DNA of 64,000 nucleotides from an uncultured Mycoplasmatota bacterium (GTDB taxonomy: Bacteria; Bacillota_I; Bacilli_A; RF39; UBA660). The notes under the pieces are model-generated. The model was not told where the DNA came from and did not search any database. It saw only the letters and a program-made list of their open reading frames with translations. Shown one piece after another: positions 31,895 through 41,066 of this stretch (within the stretch, counting starts at the first letter, position 1; the number at the start of each line of letters is the position of its first letter). Made by a program: the position numbers and the translations under genes. The DNA lies in contig URUT01000001.1 in the NCBI GenBank assembly GCA_900551105.1, positions 1 through 64,000 of the forward strand. The letters run 5' to 3'.

Positions 31895-33583
31895 GTGAAA
31901 AATAAAAGTGTATCACTCGTTCTTCTTTTGAGTGTATTCGTAGTTATAGCTGGTGTCATATTTTTAAAAAATTATGAAAGTGAAACTTTAGTAGAAGCTA
32001 AATGGAACGAAAAAGAAGACGCACTTTTGGCAATAACCATTGATGGCAAAGAATCTGATAGCTTTCCAACTAACTCTGGATATGTCGGTACAGTAACATG
32101 TAATAATGCTACAGGTACTACATCTTGGAATGGAAGTAAATGGGTATTTAATGTAACTGGTATTACCAAAAATAAAACAAGATGTAATGTAGCATTTATT
32201 AAAAGCCAGGCTCTAAAACTTGCAATACTAGGAGAAAATAATGCTAACCTTAGCACAACTATTACAGTTCCAGGAAGGGATGTAAACGCATATAAATTAG
32301 AAGACGCTGAAACGAAAACAAAAGAATTATCTACTAGTTATCAAAATTACTATTATACATATGGTACTGGCTGGCAAGCAAATGGTATAAATTTCACTCT
32401 TACTGGTACAGCTGTAACTAACAGCACTTATGCTACTTCTTACGAAACCCTAAAAGGTAAGTACACACTTTCATTTAGTGAAACAACATCGTCTTCACCA
32501 ACCCCGGTAGACACTAGTGAAACAAATTGTATTAATTATATCATAGATACAACCCCAACCACTATAACATACAAAGAATTATGTTCAAATAAGAACCAAA
32601 CTGAAGCAGTTCTTGCTAGTACCCAAGATGACTACGGAACATCTTATTACTACAGGGGAGCAATAACAAATAACTATGTTCAGTATGCAAATATGTGCTG
32701 GAGAATAGTAAGAATTACTGGCAATGATGCTGTTAAGCTGGTCTTACATAACTATAATGGATTAACAGATTCAAACACTACTCCAACAAGTCAAACACCA
32801 TGCAGTGTAGTAGGAGATGAACTAAGTTATGCCAGATTTGAAGGCGATACATTTACTACATCTTTTAATAGTGACATGGATGATAACGCATTTGTCGGCT
32901 TAAAATATGGAACGAAATCCTCATCAAGTTACGCAGCAACTCATGCAAACACCAACGCAAGCGCAATTCTTCAAGCTTTATGGAAATGGTACGATAATGT
33001 TTTATCTAAACAATCAGGATTTAATGAAAATAATCTAGTTGATACCATTGTTTGTAACGATAAAAAAGTAATAACTAATACTACATTTAATCCATATGAT
33101 ATGGGCTTAGGAACCAGTTACGGCTACAAAAAAAATTCAAATTATTATGGTGCTATGCCAAGATTTCTAAACAATGATGGATCATCTTATGGAACTGGTC
33201 CAAGCCTAGTATGCCAAACTGATAACAACGGTGGAAAACTATCAAAATTTACCTACAGCGATACAACAAAAGGAAATGGTACTCTAGGCCGTAAAATCGG
33301 ATTATTAACCGCAGACGAAATAACATTTGCAGGAGCACAATATGGTAGTGGAAAAGCACCGAGAGATTACTTAAATGAAAACGATAAGTACGGAATGTGG
33401 ACATCAACTCCAGGATACGTAAATACCTATGGAACGCCTGCCAATATTATGGTGTGGGGAAACGGTGGCCTTGGTTCTACGCCAGTTGTTCAGCCGTGGG
33501 GCGTAAGACCAACAATATCTATACCATCATCAACTAAAGTAGGTGGAAATGGAACGGCTGATGACCCATATATTGTTCAGTAA
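31895..33583 (+). CDS. N-terminally anchored secreted protein, phase-variable paralogue family (copy 2)
   Basis: The 562-residue protein begins at GTG behind AGGTGG. The N-terminal helix and the conserved block (AKWNEKEDALLAITIDGKE, WNGSKWVFN, NKTRCN) match copies 1, 3 and the broken copy. Then follow an extra segment (about 110-210), the shared core YANMCWRIVRITGNDAVKLVL and NYNGLTDSNTTP, the block SKQSGFNENNLVDTIVCNDK, GLLTADEITFAG, and the end WTSTPGYV, WGVRPTISI and GNGTADDPYIVQ. The Trp-x2-Thr-Pro and Val-Arg-Pro motifs recall DUF6273-like domains. A surface role is likely; ligand unknown. Confidence 0.7.
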   Translation: MKNKSVSLVLLLSVFVVIAGVIFLKNYESETLVEAKWNEKEDALLAITIDGKESDSFPTNSGYVGTVTCNNATGTTSWNGSKWVFNVTGITKNKTRCNVAFIKSQALKLAILGENNANLSTTITVPGRDVNAYKLEDAETKTKELSTSYQNYYYTYGTGWQANGINFTLTGTAVTNSTYATSYETLKGKYTLSFSETTSSSPTPVDTSETNCINYIIDTTPTTITYKELCSNKNQTEAVLASTQDDYGTSYYYRGAITNNYVQYANMCWRIVRITGNDAVKLVLHNYNGLTDSNTTPTSQTPCSVVGDELSYARFEGDTFTTSFNSDMDDNAFVGLKYGTKSSSSYAATHANTNASAILQALWKWYDNVLSKQSGFNENNLVDTIVCNDKKVITNTTFNPYDMGLGTSYGYKKNSNYYGAMPRFLNNDGSSYGTGPSLVCQTDNNGGKLSKFTYSDTTKGNGTLGRKIGLLTADEITFAGAQYGSGKAPRDYLNENDKYGMWTSTPGYVNTYGTPANIMVWGNGGLGSTPVVQPWGVRPTISIPSSTKVGGNGTADDPYIVQ

Positions 33584-33658
33584 ATAAAAAGATATTTATC
33601 ATTAATCTGCTTGATTTGTCAAAAAAAATATAGTATCCTATTTATAGGAGGATAAATT

Positions 33659-34207
33659 ATGTGGTGGATTATAATAATCGTTGTTTTAGTTTTAATTATA
33701 TTATCTATTATTTCTACATACAATGAATTAGTAAGACTAAGAAATAAAGTAAAAGATCAGTGGTCACAAATTGATGTACAACTTAAAAGAAGATGCGACC
33801 TTATCCCTAATTTAGTAGAAACTGTAAAAGGTTATGCTAAACATGAAAAAGGCACATTAGAAGCTGTTATCAAAGCTAGAAATACATTCTTAACTGCTAA
33901 AAGTCCTGAAGATGAAATGAAAGCATCTAAAGAAATAACAACTGCACTAAACAAATTATTTGCTTTAGCAGAAGCTTACCCAGACTTAAAAGCAAATGAA
34001 AATTTCACATCTTTACAAAATACTTTATCTGAAACTGAAGATAAAATTTCTTATGCAAGACAATTCTATAATGATAATGTAATGAACTACAAAAACAAAA
34101 TAGAAATGTTTCCGTCTAACATAGTTGCTGGTATCTTTAATTTTAAACCAGAGCCATTCTTTGAAGCAACTGAAGAGGAAAGAAAAAATGTTGAAGTAAA
34201 ATTTTAG
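33659..34207 (+). CDS. LemA family protein
   Basis: The 182-residue protein has one N-terminal membrane helix and the LemA pattern: YNELVRLRNKVKDQWSQIDV, LKRRCDLIPNLVETVKGYAKHE, a helical middle, YARQFYNDNVMNYKNKIEMFPSNIVAG. LemA proteins are membrane-bound with an outward helical bundle and are usually encoded beside DUF2207 proteins, as here. The function is not settled. GGAGG precedes the start. A hairpin overlapping its stop separates it from the DUF2207 gene. Confidence 0.93.
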   Translation: MWWIIIIVVLVLIILSIISTYNELVRLRNKVKDQWSQIDVQLKRRCDLIPNLVETVKGYAKHEKGTLEAVIKARNTFLTAKSPEDEMKASKEITTALNKLFALAEAYPDLKANENFTSLQNTLSETEDKISYARQFYNDNVMNYKNKIEMFPSNIVAGIFNFKPEPFFEATEEERKNVEVKF

Positions 34208-34230
34208 GCTTACAAGTTAAGCCTTTTTTG
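34206..34230 (+). terminator. Attenuator-like hairpin between lemA and DUF2207 gene
   Basis: AGGCTTA (34206-34212) pairs with TAAGCCT (34218-34224), followed by TTTTT. It ends 12 bases before the next start codon, so it probably lowers but does not stop expression of the second gene. Confidence 0.6.
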
Positions 34231-34242
34231 GTAGGAGAGAAT

Positions 34243-35940
34243 ATGAGGAAATGGTTTAGTTTAATAATAATTAGTTTATTTTTATTTATTCCAAGTGTTT
34301 GTGCTAATAGTATAAAAAACATAAACATGGATATTTATATTGATGATGAGGGAGATGCTCACGTCAAAGAAGTTTGGCAAGTTCGTGCAACTAAAGGTAC
34401 AGAAATATATAAAACATATAATAATATTGGAGAATCAACATTCACCGACTTTAAAGTCAGACTAAACGGAACTGAGTTTACTAACATTGGTTCTTGGAAT
34501 GTAAATGGAAGCTTTGATGATAAGGCTTACAAAAATGGTATTCATTATATAAGTGACGGTTTAGAACTATGCTATGGCATAAGCGAATATGGAAATAACA
34601 TTTATGAATTTGAATATATTATTACCGATTTTGTAGTAAACCTAAATGATAGTCAAATGGTTTACTGGACACTAGTTCCTAAAAATATGAGTGATACAAT
34701 TGGTGATGTGTATATAAAAATTCATTCATCCTTTGCGTATAAGGACACTTTAGATATTTGGGGTTATGGTAAATATGGAGCTCCAGCCTATGTATATGAT
34801 GGCTATATAGAAATGTCTAGTGATAACTTAGATAATGATGAGTATATGACTGCTCTTATAAAATTTGAACCAAATACTTTTAATACTACCTATAAAATAG
34901 ACAAAGATTTTTCATATTATTATGATTTGGCTGAAGATGGATCAGATGATTACAAAGAACCAACAACCCTTGAAAAATTTTTGACGGGGCTAATTAATCT
35001 TTCAATTATTGGTTTCATATTTTATCTAATAGCAGTTGCTATAAATCGTTCAACTATTAAAAGTACAAGATACAATAAAAGTAAAAAGAAACTGCCAGCA
35101 GACATTCCATATTTTAGAGACATTCCTGGTAAAAAAGAATTGTTTAGAAATTACTATATTTCAAATTTATATGGAATAATTTTACAAAAATCAGATTTTT
35201 TAGGTGCAGTTCTTCTTAAATGGATGAAAGAAGGCTCAGTAACCATTGAAAAAACCGAAAAGAAAGGGCTCTTTAAGAAAACAAATATTGTAACAGCTAT
35301 GAAAATAGGAGATGTTGTCTGCAATAATTCTTTAGAAAAAGAATTATATGATATGATTAAATCTGCTGCTAAAGATGATTATTTAGAAAGCGACGAATTT
35401 AAAAAATGGTCAAGAAACCATTATGATAAATTACTATCATGGTTTGATAAAACCTTAAATTATCAAGGCGATGCTCTTATTTTAGATGGTTCCATCGAAA
35501 GAAATGAAACACAAAAAATGCTATTTAAAAATGTAACATTTACGGAAAACGAAAGTGTATTAAATGAAGCTATTCAGTTAGCTGGCCTAAAGAAATACCT
35601 TATTGAGTTTTCTAATATGAAAGAAAAAGAAGCAATAGAGGTTCATCTATGGCAAGATTATTTAATATACGCTCAAATGTTTGGAATAGCCAAAAGAGTA
35701 GCCGAACAATTTAAAAAGATGTATCCAGAAATCATTGAACAAACCAATTATAATTTTGATTTTGATACAGTAGTTTTTATTAATGATTTTTCTAGAAGTG
35801 CAGTTTCTAGTGCGAACGCTGCAAGAAGTGCTGCAATTGAAAGAGCAAGAAACTACTCATCAGGTGGCGGCGGCTTCTCATCAGGCGGTGGCGGAGGAGG
35901 TTCCTTCGGTGGCGGCTCTGGTGGCGGTGGCTTTAGATAA
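34243..35940 (+). CDS. DUF2207 family membrane protein
   Basis: The 565-residue protein has a signal peptide (FSLIIISLFLFIPSVCA), a beta-rich DUF2207 ectodomain (INMDIYIDDEGDAHVKEVW), a membrane helix near residues 250-272, a large cytoplasmic region and a C-terminus of almost pure Gly/Ser/Phe (from about residue 540) typical of this family. It pairs with LemA, forming a conserved two-gene membrane module of unknown function. ATG 34243 follows AGGAGAG. It lies between two members of the variable surface family. Confidence 0.9.
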   Translation: MRKWFSLIIISLFLFIPSVCANSIKNINMDIYIDDEGDAHVKEVWQVRATKGTEIYKTYNNIGESTFTDFKVRLNGTEFTNIGSWNVNGSFDDKAYKNGIHYISDGLELCYGISEYGNNIYEFEYIITDFVVNLNDSQMVYWTLVPKNMSDTIGDVYIKIHSSFAYKDTLDIWGYGKYGAPAYVYDGYIEMSSDNLDNDEYMTALIKFEPNTFNTTYKIDKDFSYYYDLAEDGSDDYKEPTTLEKFLTGLINLSIIGFIFYLIAVAINRSTIKSTRYNKSKKKLPADIPYFRDIPGKKELFRNYYISNLYGIILQKSDFLGAVLLKWMKEGSVTIEKTEKKGLFKKTNIVTAMKIGDVVCNNSLEKELYDMIKSAAKDDYLESDEFKKWSRNHYDKLLSWFDKTLNYQGDALILDGSIERNETQKMLFKNVTFTENESVLNEAIQLAGLKKYLIEFSNMKEKEAIEVHLWQDYLIYAQMFGIAKRVAEQFKKMYPEIIEQTNYNFDFDTVVFINDFSRSAVSSANAARSAAIERARNYSSGGGGFSSGGGGGGSFGGGSGGGGFR

Positions 35941-35954
35941 CACCCACTAAAAAT

Positions 35955-35992
35955 TAAAACCCCATTACAAAAAAATAATGGAGTTTTTATAA
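35955..35992 (+). terminator. Terminator after the DUF2207 gene
   Basis: AAAACCCCATTA (from about 35956) pairs with TAATGGAGTTTT (to about 35987), with one C-A mismatch, then T. Confidence 0.6.
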
Positions 35993-36003
35993 TTTAGATT
36001 GTC

Positions 36004-36033
36004 TTGACTAATAACCTAAATTTGTTATAGAAT
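36004..36033 (+). promoter_or_regulatory. Promoter of surface-family copy 3 (no poly-G tract)
   Basis: TTGACT (36004-36009) with TATAGA (36026-36031) at 16 bp or TAGAAT (36028-36033) at 18 bp. Unlike copies 1, 2 and 4, the spacer has no G run and the AGTTTTCACA box is absent, so this copy is probably not switched in the same way. Confidence 0.55.
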
Positions 36034-36057
36034 ATACATAGAAAATAGGTGATATCA

Positions 36058-37500
36058 GTGAATAACAAATATAAAGGATTAAGTATTATCTTAATATTGT
36101 TAGTATTAACATTTATCGGTTATAATGCCTTAAAACAAGAAGAATTAAAAGAAGCAACTTGGGAAAAACCAGAAGAAATATTAGCAATCACAATAAATGG
36201 CGAAGAAGCCACATCTTTTCCAACCACGGCAGCATACGAAGCTAGTGTAACTTGTACAAGTGGCACTGGTAGTGCTTCATGGAATGGAAGCAAGTGGACA
36301 TTCAATGCAAGTTCAATTTCCAAAAACAAAGCAAAATGCAACATAGACTTTATTCCCAAAACTCTTAGATCTTATATTTTGGGTGACAATAACGCCAACG
36401 TTGGAACTGTAAAAACAACACCAGGAGCCTCAAATAACTCAACATCAGAAGCAGTTTTAGCATCAACTCAAGATGATTATGGAACAAGTTATTATTTTAG
36501 AGGAGTTGTAACTAAAAATTTTGTTGTGTACGCAAATATGTGCTGGCGTGTAGTAAGAATTACAGGCGACGGTTCAGTAAGATTAGTATTATATAATTAT
36601 AATGGATTAACAAGTGATAATACGACACCATCTGCTAGTAATCCCTGCAGTGTTACTGGTGATGAACTAGCCTTCATTCATGATAGCAGTGGGACCTCAA
36701 TGGTTAGATTTGGAATATATGGAGATAATGCTGGCTTTGGTTTAATGTATGGTGATGTTGGATGCTCTGATGGCACATCATATGATAAAACAAGTTGCTC
36801 AAATAATAGCGGTACGTGGACAACATCAACCTCGTATGCAAATGCTCATAGCAACATTAGAAAAAGTACGGTTTTACAAAGTTTAGAAAGTTGGTACGAT
36901 GATGTTTTGTCTAAACAGCCAGGCTTTAGTGAAAAACAACTAGCAGATACTATTTTATGCAATGATAAAAGCGTTATAACAGACAGCTCATTTAATCCAG
37001 CAGGATGGACAACTTTTCCAAGTGATTATGGAATTGGAACAAATAACAATCATTATGCAAGCATTAAAAGACTTGTAACATCAAGCTCCATGAAAGCTGG
37101 TGGCACCGGACCAAGCCTAATATGTCCTAATGATAACTTAGGCGGAAAATTATCTAAATTTACAGTAAGCGATACCGTCAACGGGAATGGTGCCTTAGAT
37201 AAAAAAATTGGTCTCTTAACAGTTGATGAATCAGCATTTGCTGGAGGAATATATGGAGCTTATAATTCGTCTTACTATCTTTATCAAAATGCAAAAGAAG
37301 CATATTGGTTAGCTACTCCAGGAATATTTTTTAATCCTTCTAATAATCACTGGGTTGCATATAACTCTACTGCTAACGGACACTATTTATATGTTGTACT
37401 TAATGTCAATGTTTACGCAATCCGACCATCAATTACTCTGGATAAAAATACAGCATCAACTGGTAGTGGAACATCATCAGATCCTTATGTTGTTAAATAA
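36058..37500 (+). CDS. N-terminally anchored secreted protein, paralogue family (copy 3)
   Basis: The protein of about 480 residues has one membrane helix (LSIILILLVLTFIGYNAL) and the family blocks: ATWEKPEEILAITINGEE, WNGSKWTFN, NKAKCN, YANMCWRVVRITGDGSVRLVL and NYNGLTSDNTTP, SKQPGFSEKQLADTILCNDK, GLLTVDESAFAGG, YWLATPGIFF, AIRPSITL and GSGTSSDPYVVK. GTG 36058 fits the AGGTGAT ribosome binding site better than GTG 36049. It differs from copies 1 and 2 in its N-terminus and upstream region. Probably surface exposed; function unknown. Confidence 0.7.
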   Translation: MNNKYKGLSIILILLVLTFIGYNALKQEELKEATWEKPEEILAITINGEEATSFPTTAAYEASVTCTSGTGSASWNGSKWTFNASSISKNKAKCNIDFIPKTLRSYILGDNNANVGTVKTTPGASNNSTSEAVLASTQDDYGTSYYFRGVVTKNFVVYANMCWRVVRITGDGSVRLVLYNYNGLTSDNTTPSASNPCSVTGDELAFIHDSSGTSMVRFGIYGDNAGFGLMYGDVGCSDGTSYDKTSCSNNSGTWTTSTSYANAHSNIRKSTVLQSLESWYDDVLSKQPGFSEKQLADTILCNDKSVITDSSFNPAGWTTFPSDYGIGTNNNHYASIKRLVTSSSMKAGGTGPSLICPNDNLGGKLSKFTVSDTVNGNGALDKKIGLLTVDESAFAGGIYGAYNSSYYLYQNAKEAYWLATPGIFFNPSNNHWVAYNSTANGHYLYVVLNVNVYAIRPSITLDKNTASTGSGTSSDPYVVK

Positions 37501-37542
37501 TATAATTATTAATTTTAATAGATTCATTAAATCCTATAAAGT

Positions 37543-37578
37543 AGTACACAGAACCTTTCAGGTCTGCGTACTTTTTAT
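37543..37578 (+). terminator. Terminator after copy 3
   Basis: AGTACACAGA (37543-37552) pairs with TCTGCGTACT (37563-37572) with one A-C mismatch, then TTTTTATTTT. Confidence 0.7.
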
Positions 37579-37640
37579 TTTGCTTAAAGAAAAAAAGAAC
37601 TTACGGCAAATGCAAAATTTCTAGAAGTAACTTCTCGGTA

Positions 37641-37682
37641 AGTTTTCACACTTTAGGTGGAAACGGGGAGTTGCTATATAAT
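37641..37682 (+). promoter_or_regulatory. Decayed promoter of the broken surface-family copy
   Basis: The box AGTTTTCACA (37641-37650) and TATAAT (37677-37682) are kept, but the -35 reads TGGAAA (37658-37663), the G run is down to four and the spacer is 13 bp. This should be inactive. Confidence 0.65.
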
Positions 37683-37705
37683 GAAAGAAGAAAATAGGTG
37701 GTAAA

Positions 37706-38311
37706 ATGAAAAATAAAAGCTTATCAATCATTCTTCTTTTGAGTGTGTTCGTAGTAATAACTAGTGTTATTTTCTTAAAAAAATATATTAGTGAAACTTT
37801 AGTAGAAGCCAAATGGAACGAAAAAGAGGACGCCATGTTAGCAATTACAATAAATGGTGAAGAAGTAGATAGTTTTCCAACTACGGCAGGATATGTAGGT
37901 AAAGTTACTTGCACAAAGGGAACAGGAAGTGCTTCCTGGAACGGTACCAAGTGATTATTTAGCGTAACAAGTATTACCAAAAATAAAACTAGATGTAATA
38001 TAGATTTCAGCGTGCCAACACTAAGAGAGGCAATTTTAAATGCAAATGCTATATCATCTCCTTCAACAACGCCAGGAACTAAAGCCTCAGCATCTACAGA
38101 AAGCATATTAGCAAGTGCTTCTGATGATTATGGAACGAACTATTATTTTAGAGGAGTAGTTACTAATAACTATGTAGAATATGCCAATATGTGCTTTCGA
38201 ATCATAAGAATTACTGGAAACGGTGCAGTTAAATTAACATTATATAATTATAATGGACTAACAGATAGTAATACAGTGCCAAGCAGCACTACACCTTGTA
38301 ATGTAACTTAG
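37706..38311 (+). pseudogene. Broken member of the variable surface-protein family (copy 4)
   Basis: The frame starts like copies 1 and 2 (helix, AKWNEKEDAMLAITINGEE, WNGTK) and then has TGA (37952-37954) where the paralogues have the Trp of WNGSKW. The same frame continues as the family sequence (ITKNKTRCN, ASASDDYGTNYYFRGVVTNNYVEYANMCF, in segments) until TAG at 38309-38311, where copies 2 and 3 continue for another 260 residues or so. A terminator stem covers that end. The promoter is also decayed. It could still act as a sequence donor for recombination, which is speculation. Confidence 0.8.
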
Positions 38312-38334
38312 GAGCATTTAATCCTAAGTTTTTT
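38305..38334 (+). terminator. Terminator at the end of the broken copy
   Basis: AACTTAGGA (38305-38313) pairs with TCCTAAGTT (38322-38330), then T run. Confidence 0.8.
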
Positions 38335-38392
38335 AATTTATCCTTTTAATTATTAAGTAAAAATAGTATAATACCTAAAGGAAGTGGTGCAA

Positions 38393-40111
38393 ATGAATAT
38401 CATATTAAAAATAGAAAATATTTTAAATGAAGCAGGATATGCTGGTGCTAAAATAAATGTTAGTAATCGTCCAGACTTAGGCGACTATCAATTTAATGGA
38501 GCCTTTACTTTAGCTAAAGAACTTCACAAAAGCCCTATGGTAATCGCGGACGAAATAGTTAGTAAACTAGAAAATAACCAAGCCTTTAAAAAAGTAACTA
38601 ATGCCGGTGGGTTTGTTAATTTAACACTAAGTGATGAATTCTTAAGTGAATATTTAAATGAAATAATTGCTGACTTTAAAGTAAACACTTATCATGTTGA
38701 TACTAATGAAACTATCTTTTTAGATTACGGTGGTGCCAACGTTGCTAAAGCTCTTCATGTTGGTCACTTACGTAGTCCAAATATTGGTGAAGCCCTAAAA
38801 AGACTTTGTGAAGCAGTAGGATATAAAACCATTAGTGATGTACACTTTGGCGACTGGGGTAGACCAATGGGATTAATCATTTGTGAAATTTACCATCGCT
38901 ATCCAAACTTAGACTTTTTTAATCCTGATTTAGAAAGTTACCCAAAAGAGTGTCCTGTTTCTTTAAATGACCTATATGAAATTTATCCACTAGCAAGCAC
39001 TAAAGCAAAAGAAGATGAAACTTACTTAGAAGAAGCTCGCACCTTTACTAAGAAACTTCAAGATAAAGAAAAAGGAATTTATGATTTATACGAAACATTT
39101 ACTAAACTATCAATAGACGACATTAACGACATTTATAATCTTTTAAATGCAAAATTTGATTTATATGAAGGCGAAAAAGACGCGGATGATTATATTCCAG
39201 AACTTTTAGATTATTTAAAAAATGGTAACTTTACTGAAATAAGTAACGGTGCGACCATTATTGATGTAAAAAAAGAAGATGACAATAAAGACATACCACC
39301 CGTTATTTTAATAAAAAGTAATGGAGGAGTGCTTTATGATACTACTGAACTTGCTACACTATATTCAAGAGAAAAAAGATTTAAAGTAGATAAATATTTT
39401 TATTTAACTGATATTCGTCAAGAACTACACTTTGTTCAAGCCTTTAGAGCCGCGTACAAAACTAAAATAGTCCCTTCAGACGTTTCTTTAGAGTGGTTTG
39501 GTTTTGGAACAATGAACGGCCCAGATGGCAAACCTTTTAAAACAAGAGACGGCGGCTTAATGAGCTTAAGAGAACTTATTTCCGTAGTTCAAAATGAAAC
39601 TAGAAAAGTTATTAAAGACAATATTCAAGAAGAAGACAAAGATGCTCTAGCCCTTAAACTAGCAATTGCCGCTATTAAATACGCTGATTTATTACCAAAT
39701 AGAACTAGTGACTACATTTTTGACCCTATAAAATTTAGTGATATTAATGGTAAAACAGGTACATATCTTTTATATAGTACAGTAAGAATGAAATCTTTAT
39801 TAGAAAAAGCTGGCAGCGTATCTTTTAACTACCATTATATAACAAGTGAGTTTGAAAGAAATATTATCCTAAATTTAATTAATTTAAGGAGCACTATGGA
39901 AAAATCTTGGACAAGTAGATCGCTTAATGAAATTTGTGAGTATTTATATCGTCTAACAAGCTCATTTAACGCCTTTTATAGTAACCAAGAAATTCTTAGT
40001 GAACAAAATAAAGAATCTAAAGAAAGCTACTTAGCATTAACTAAACTAGTATATGATACCAATAAATATTTATTAAACATCTTAGCAATAGATGTTCCTG
40101 ATAAAATCTAA
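38393..40111 (+). CDS. argS: Arginyl-tRNA synthetase
   Basis: The 572-residue class I synthetase attaches arginine to tRNA-Arg. It shows the N-terminal additional domain, the HIGH-type motif HVGHLRS (about residues 122-128), FLDYGGANVAKALH before it, FGDWGRPMGLI, and a KTRDGG loop in place of KMSKS, followed by the DALR-type helical anticodon domain (LYRLTSSFNAFYSN). ATG 38393 follows GGAAGTGG. No T-box leader is visible upstream. The length is normal. Confidence 0.96.
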   Translation: MNIILKIENILNEAGYAGAKINVSNRPDLGDYQFNGAFTLAKELHKSPMVIADEIVSKLENNQAFKKVTNAGGFVNLTLSDEFLSEYLNEIIADFKVNTYHVDTNETIFLDYGGANVAKALHVGHLRSPNIGEALKRLCEAVGYKTISDVHFGDWGRPMGLIICEIYHRYPNLDFFNPDLESYPKECPVSLNDLYEIYPLASTKAKEDETYLEEARTFTKKLQDKEKGIYDLYETFTKLSIDDINDIYNLLNAKFDLYEGEKDADDYIPELLDYLKNGNFTEISNGATIIDVKKEDDNKDIPPVILIKSNGGVLYDTTELATLYSREKRFKVDKYFYLTDIRQELHFVQAFRAAYKTKIVPSDVSLEWFGFGTMNGPDGKPFKTRDGGLMSLRELISVVQNETRKVIKDNIQEEDKDALALKLAIAAIKYADLLPNRTSDYIFDPIKFSDINGKTGTYLLYSTVRMKSLLEKAGSVSFNYHYITSEFERNIILNLINLRSTMEKSWTSRSLNEICEYLYRLTSSFNAFYSNQEILSEQNKESKESYLALTKLVYDTNKYLLNILAIDVPDKI

Positions 40112-40149
40112 AAAAAAGACAAAGAAGATAAACTTTTTTGTCTCTACTC

Positions 40150-40186
40150 AAAAAAGGAAAGTGCCATAGCGGACTTTCTTTTTTTA
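40150..40186. terminator. Bidirectional terminator between argS and the YjcZ-like gene
   Basis: GAAAGT plus CC (40157-40165) pairs with GG plus ACTTTC (40171-40178) with one bulge, flanked by an A run and a T run. It lies between convergent genes. Confidence 0.6.
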
Positions 40187-40381
40187 GATATTGTTATTGT
40201 TGTTATTACCCCAAGACCATCCAGCGCCGATTATAATAACTAGTAAGATAAATAGAACAATCCATAGTGCTGCTCCTAATCCGTATCCTTGAGTATTTCC
40301 AACATATCCTCCGTTATAACATGGGCTATAAGGTGCACCATAAGAACCATTATAACCACCATTGTATCCGTAGTAATACAT
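40184..40381 (-). CDS. YjcZ-family sporulation-associated peptide
   Basis: The 65-residue protein has a Tyr/Gly/Asn-rich first half (YNGGYNGSYGAPYSPCYNGG) and a single C-terminal membrane helix (AALWIVLFILLVIIIGAG) followed by WSWGNNN. This is the layout of YjcZ/SscA-type peptides found in spore formers. It has an AAAGGAGG ribosome binding site and a -10-like TATAAT on the minus strand at 40408-40403. The role in spore assembly is inferred from the family. Confidence 0.75.
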   Translation of the reverse strand: MYYYGYNGGYNGSYGAPYSPCYNGGYVGNTQGYGLGAALWIVLFILLVIIIGAGWSWGNNNNNNI

Positions 40382-40514
40382 ATAAATACCTCCTTTGTAT
40401 CTATTATAGTTTACTCAATTGGGTTAGAAGATGTTAATATTTTTTTCTAAAAAATGTAAATAAGGCTTTAATGTAAAACAAGTGTATGATATAATTTTTC
40501 ATAGGGTGATAATT

Positions 40515-41063
40515 ATGTTTGGATACATAACAGGTATGGTTAAATATGTTACATCAAACCATATAATAATTGATAATAATGATATTGGCTATATTATTTA
40601 TACGCCAAATCCATATACATACGAAATTGGAGGAAAGTATACAGTTTATACTTATCAAAATATAACAGAAACTGAAAACGCTCTTTATGGTTTTACTAGT
40701 ATGGAAGAAAAAGAACTTTTTTTAAGATTAATTAGCGTTAAAGGCTTAGGACCAAAAACTGCACTTCCAATGTTTGCATCCGGTTCAGTAAGTGGTATTG
40801 TAGATGCAATTGACAGGGAAAATATTTTGTATTTAACTAAATTTCCTAAAGTTGGTGATAAACTGGCTCGTCAAATTATTTTAGATTTAAAAGGCAAACT
40901 AAGCGCTAGCGTAGCAAATACAAACTCAAATGATGAACTAGTTGAGGTTCTATTAAATTTAGGATACAAGCAAGCAGATATAAAGAAAGTATTACCTAAA
41001 GTTGATATGACTCTAAGTATTGAAAATCAAATTAAGGAAGCATTAAAATTAATGTTGAGGTAG
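40515..41063 (+). CDS. ruvA: Holliday junction DNA helicase subunit RuvA
   Basis: RuvA binds four-way junctions and loads the RuvB motor. The 182-residue protein has the N-terminal OB-fold (MFGYITGMVKYVTSNHIII), the helix-hairpin-helix motifs around LISVKGLGPKTAL and LTKFPKVGDKLARQIILDLKGKL, and a short C-terminal RuvB-binding domain (VEVLLNLGYKQADI). ATG 40515 sits behind GGGTGAT. It is followed three bases later by a nucleotidase gene and then ruvB. Confidence 0.95.
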   Translation: MFGYITGMVKYVTSNHIIIDNNDIGYIIYTPNPYTYEIGGKYTVYTYQNITETENALYGFTSMEEKELFLRLISVKGLGPKTALPMFASGSVSGIVDAIDRENILYLTKFPKVGDKLARQIILDLKGKLSASVANTNSNDELVEVLLNLGYKQADIKKVLPKVDMTLSIENQIKEALKLMLR

Positions 41064-41066
41064 AAA

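Noticed and set aside
37706..38311. TGA read as Trp (genetic code 4) in the broken surface gene
   Set aside because: TGA is the stop of several intact genes (7408, 10341, 41630, 60747), including ATGA overlaps, and Trp is TGG everywhere else. The promoter and the C-terminus of this copy are also decayed.
40184..40381. Tyr/Gly-rich frame as repeat noise
   Set aside because: It has AAAGGAGG, a -10, a membrane helix and the YjcZ layout, so it was kept as a gene.
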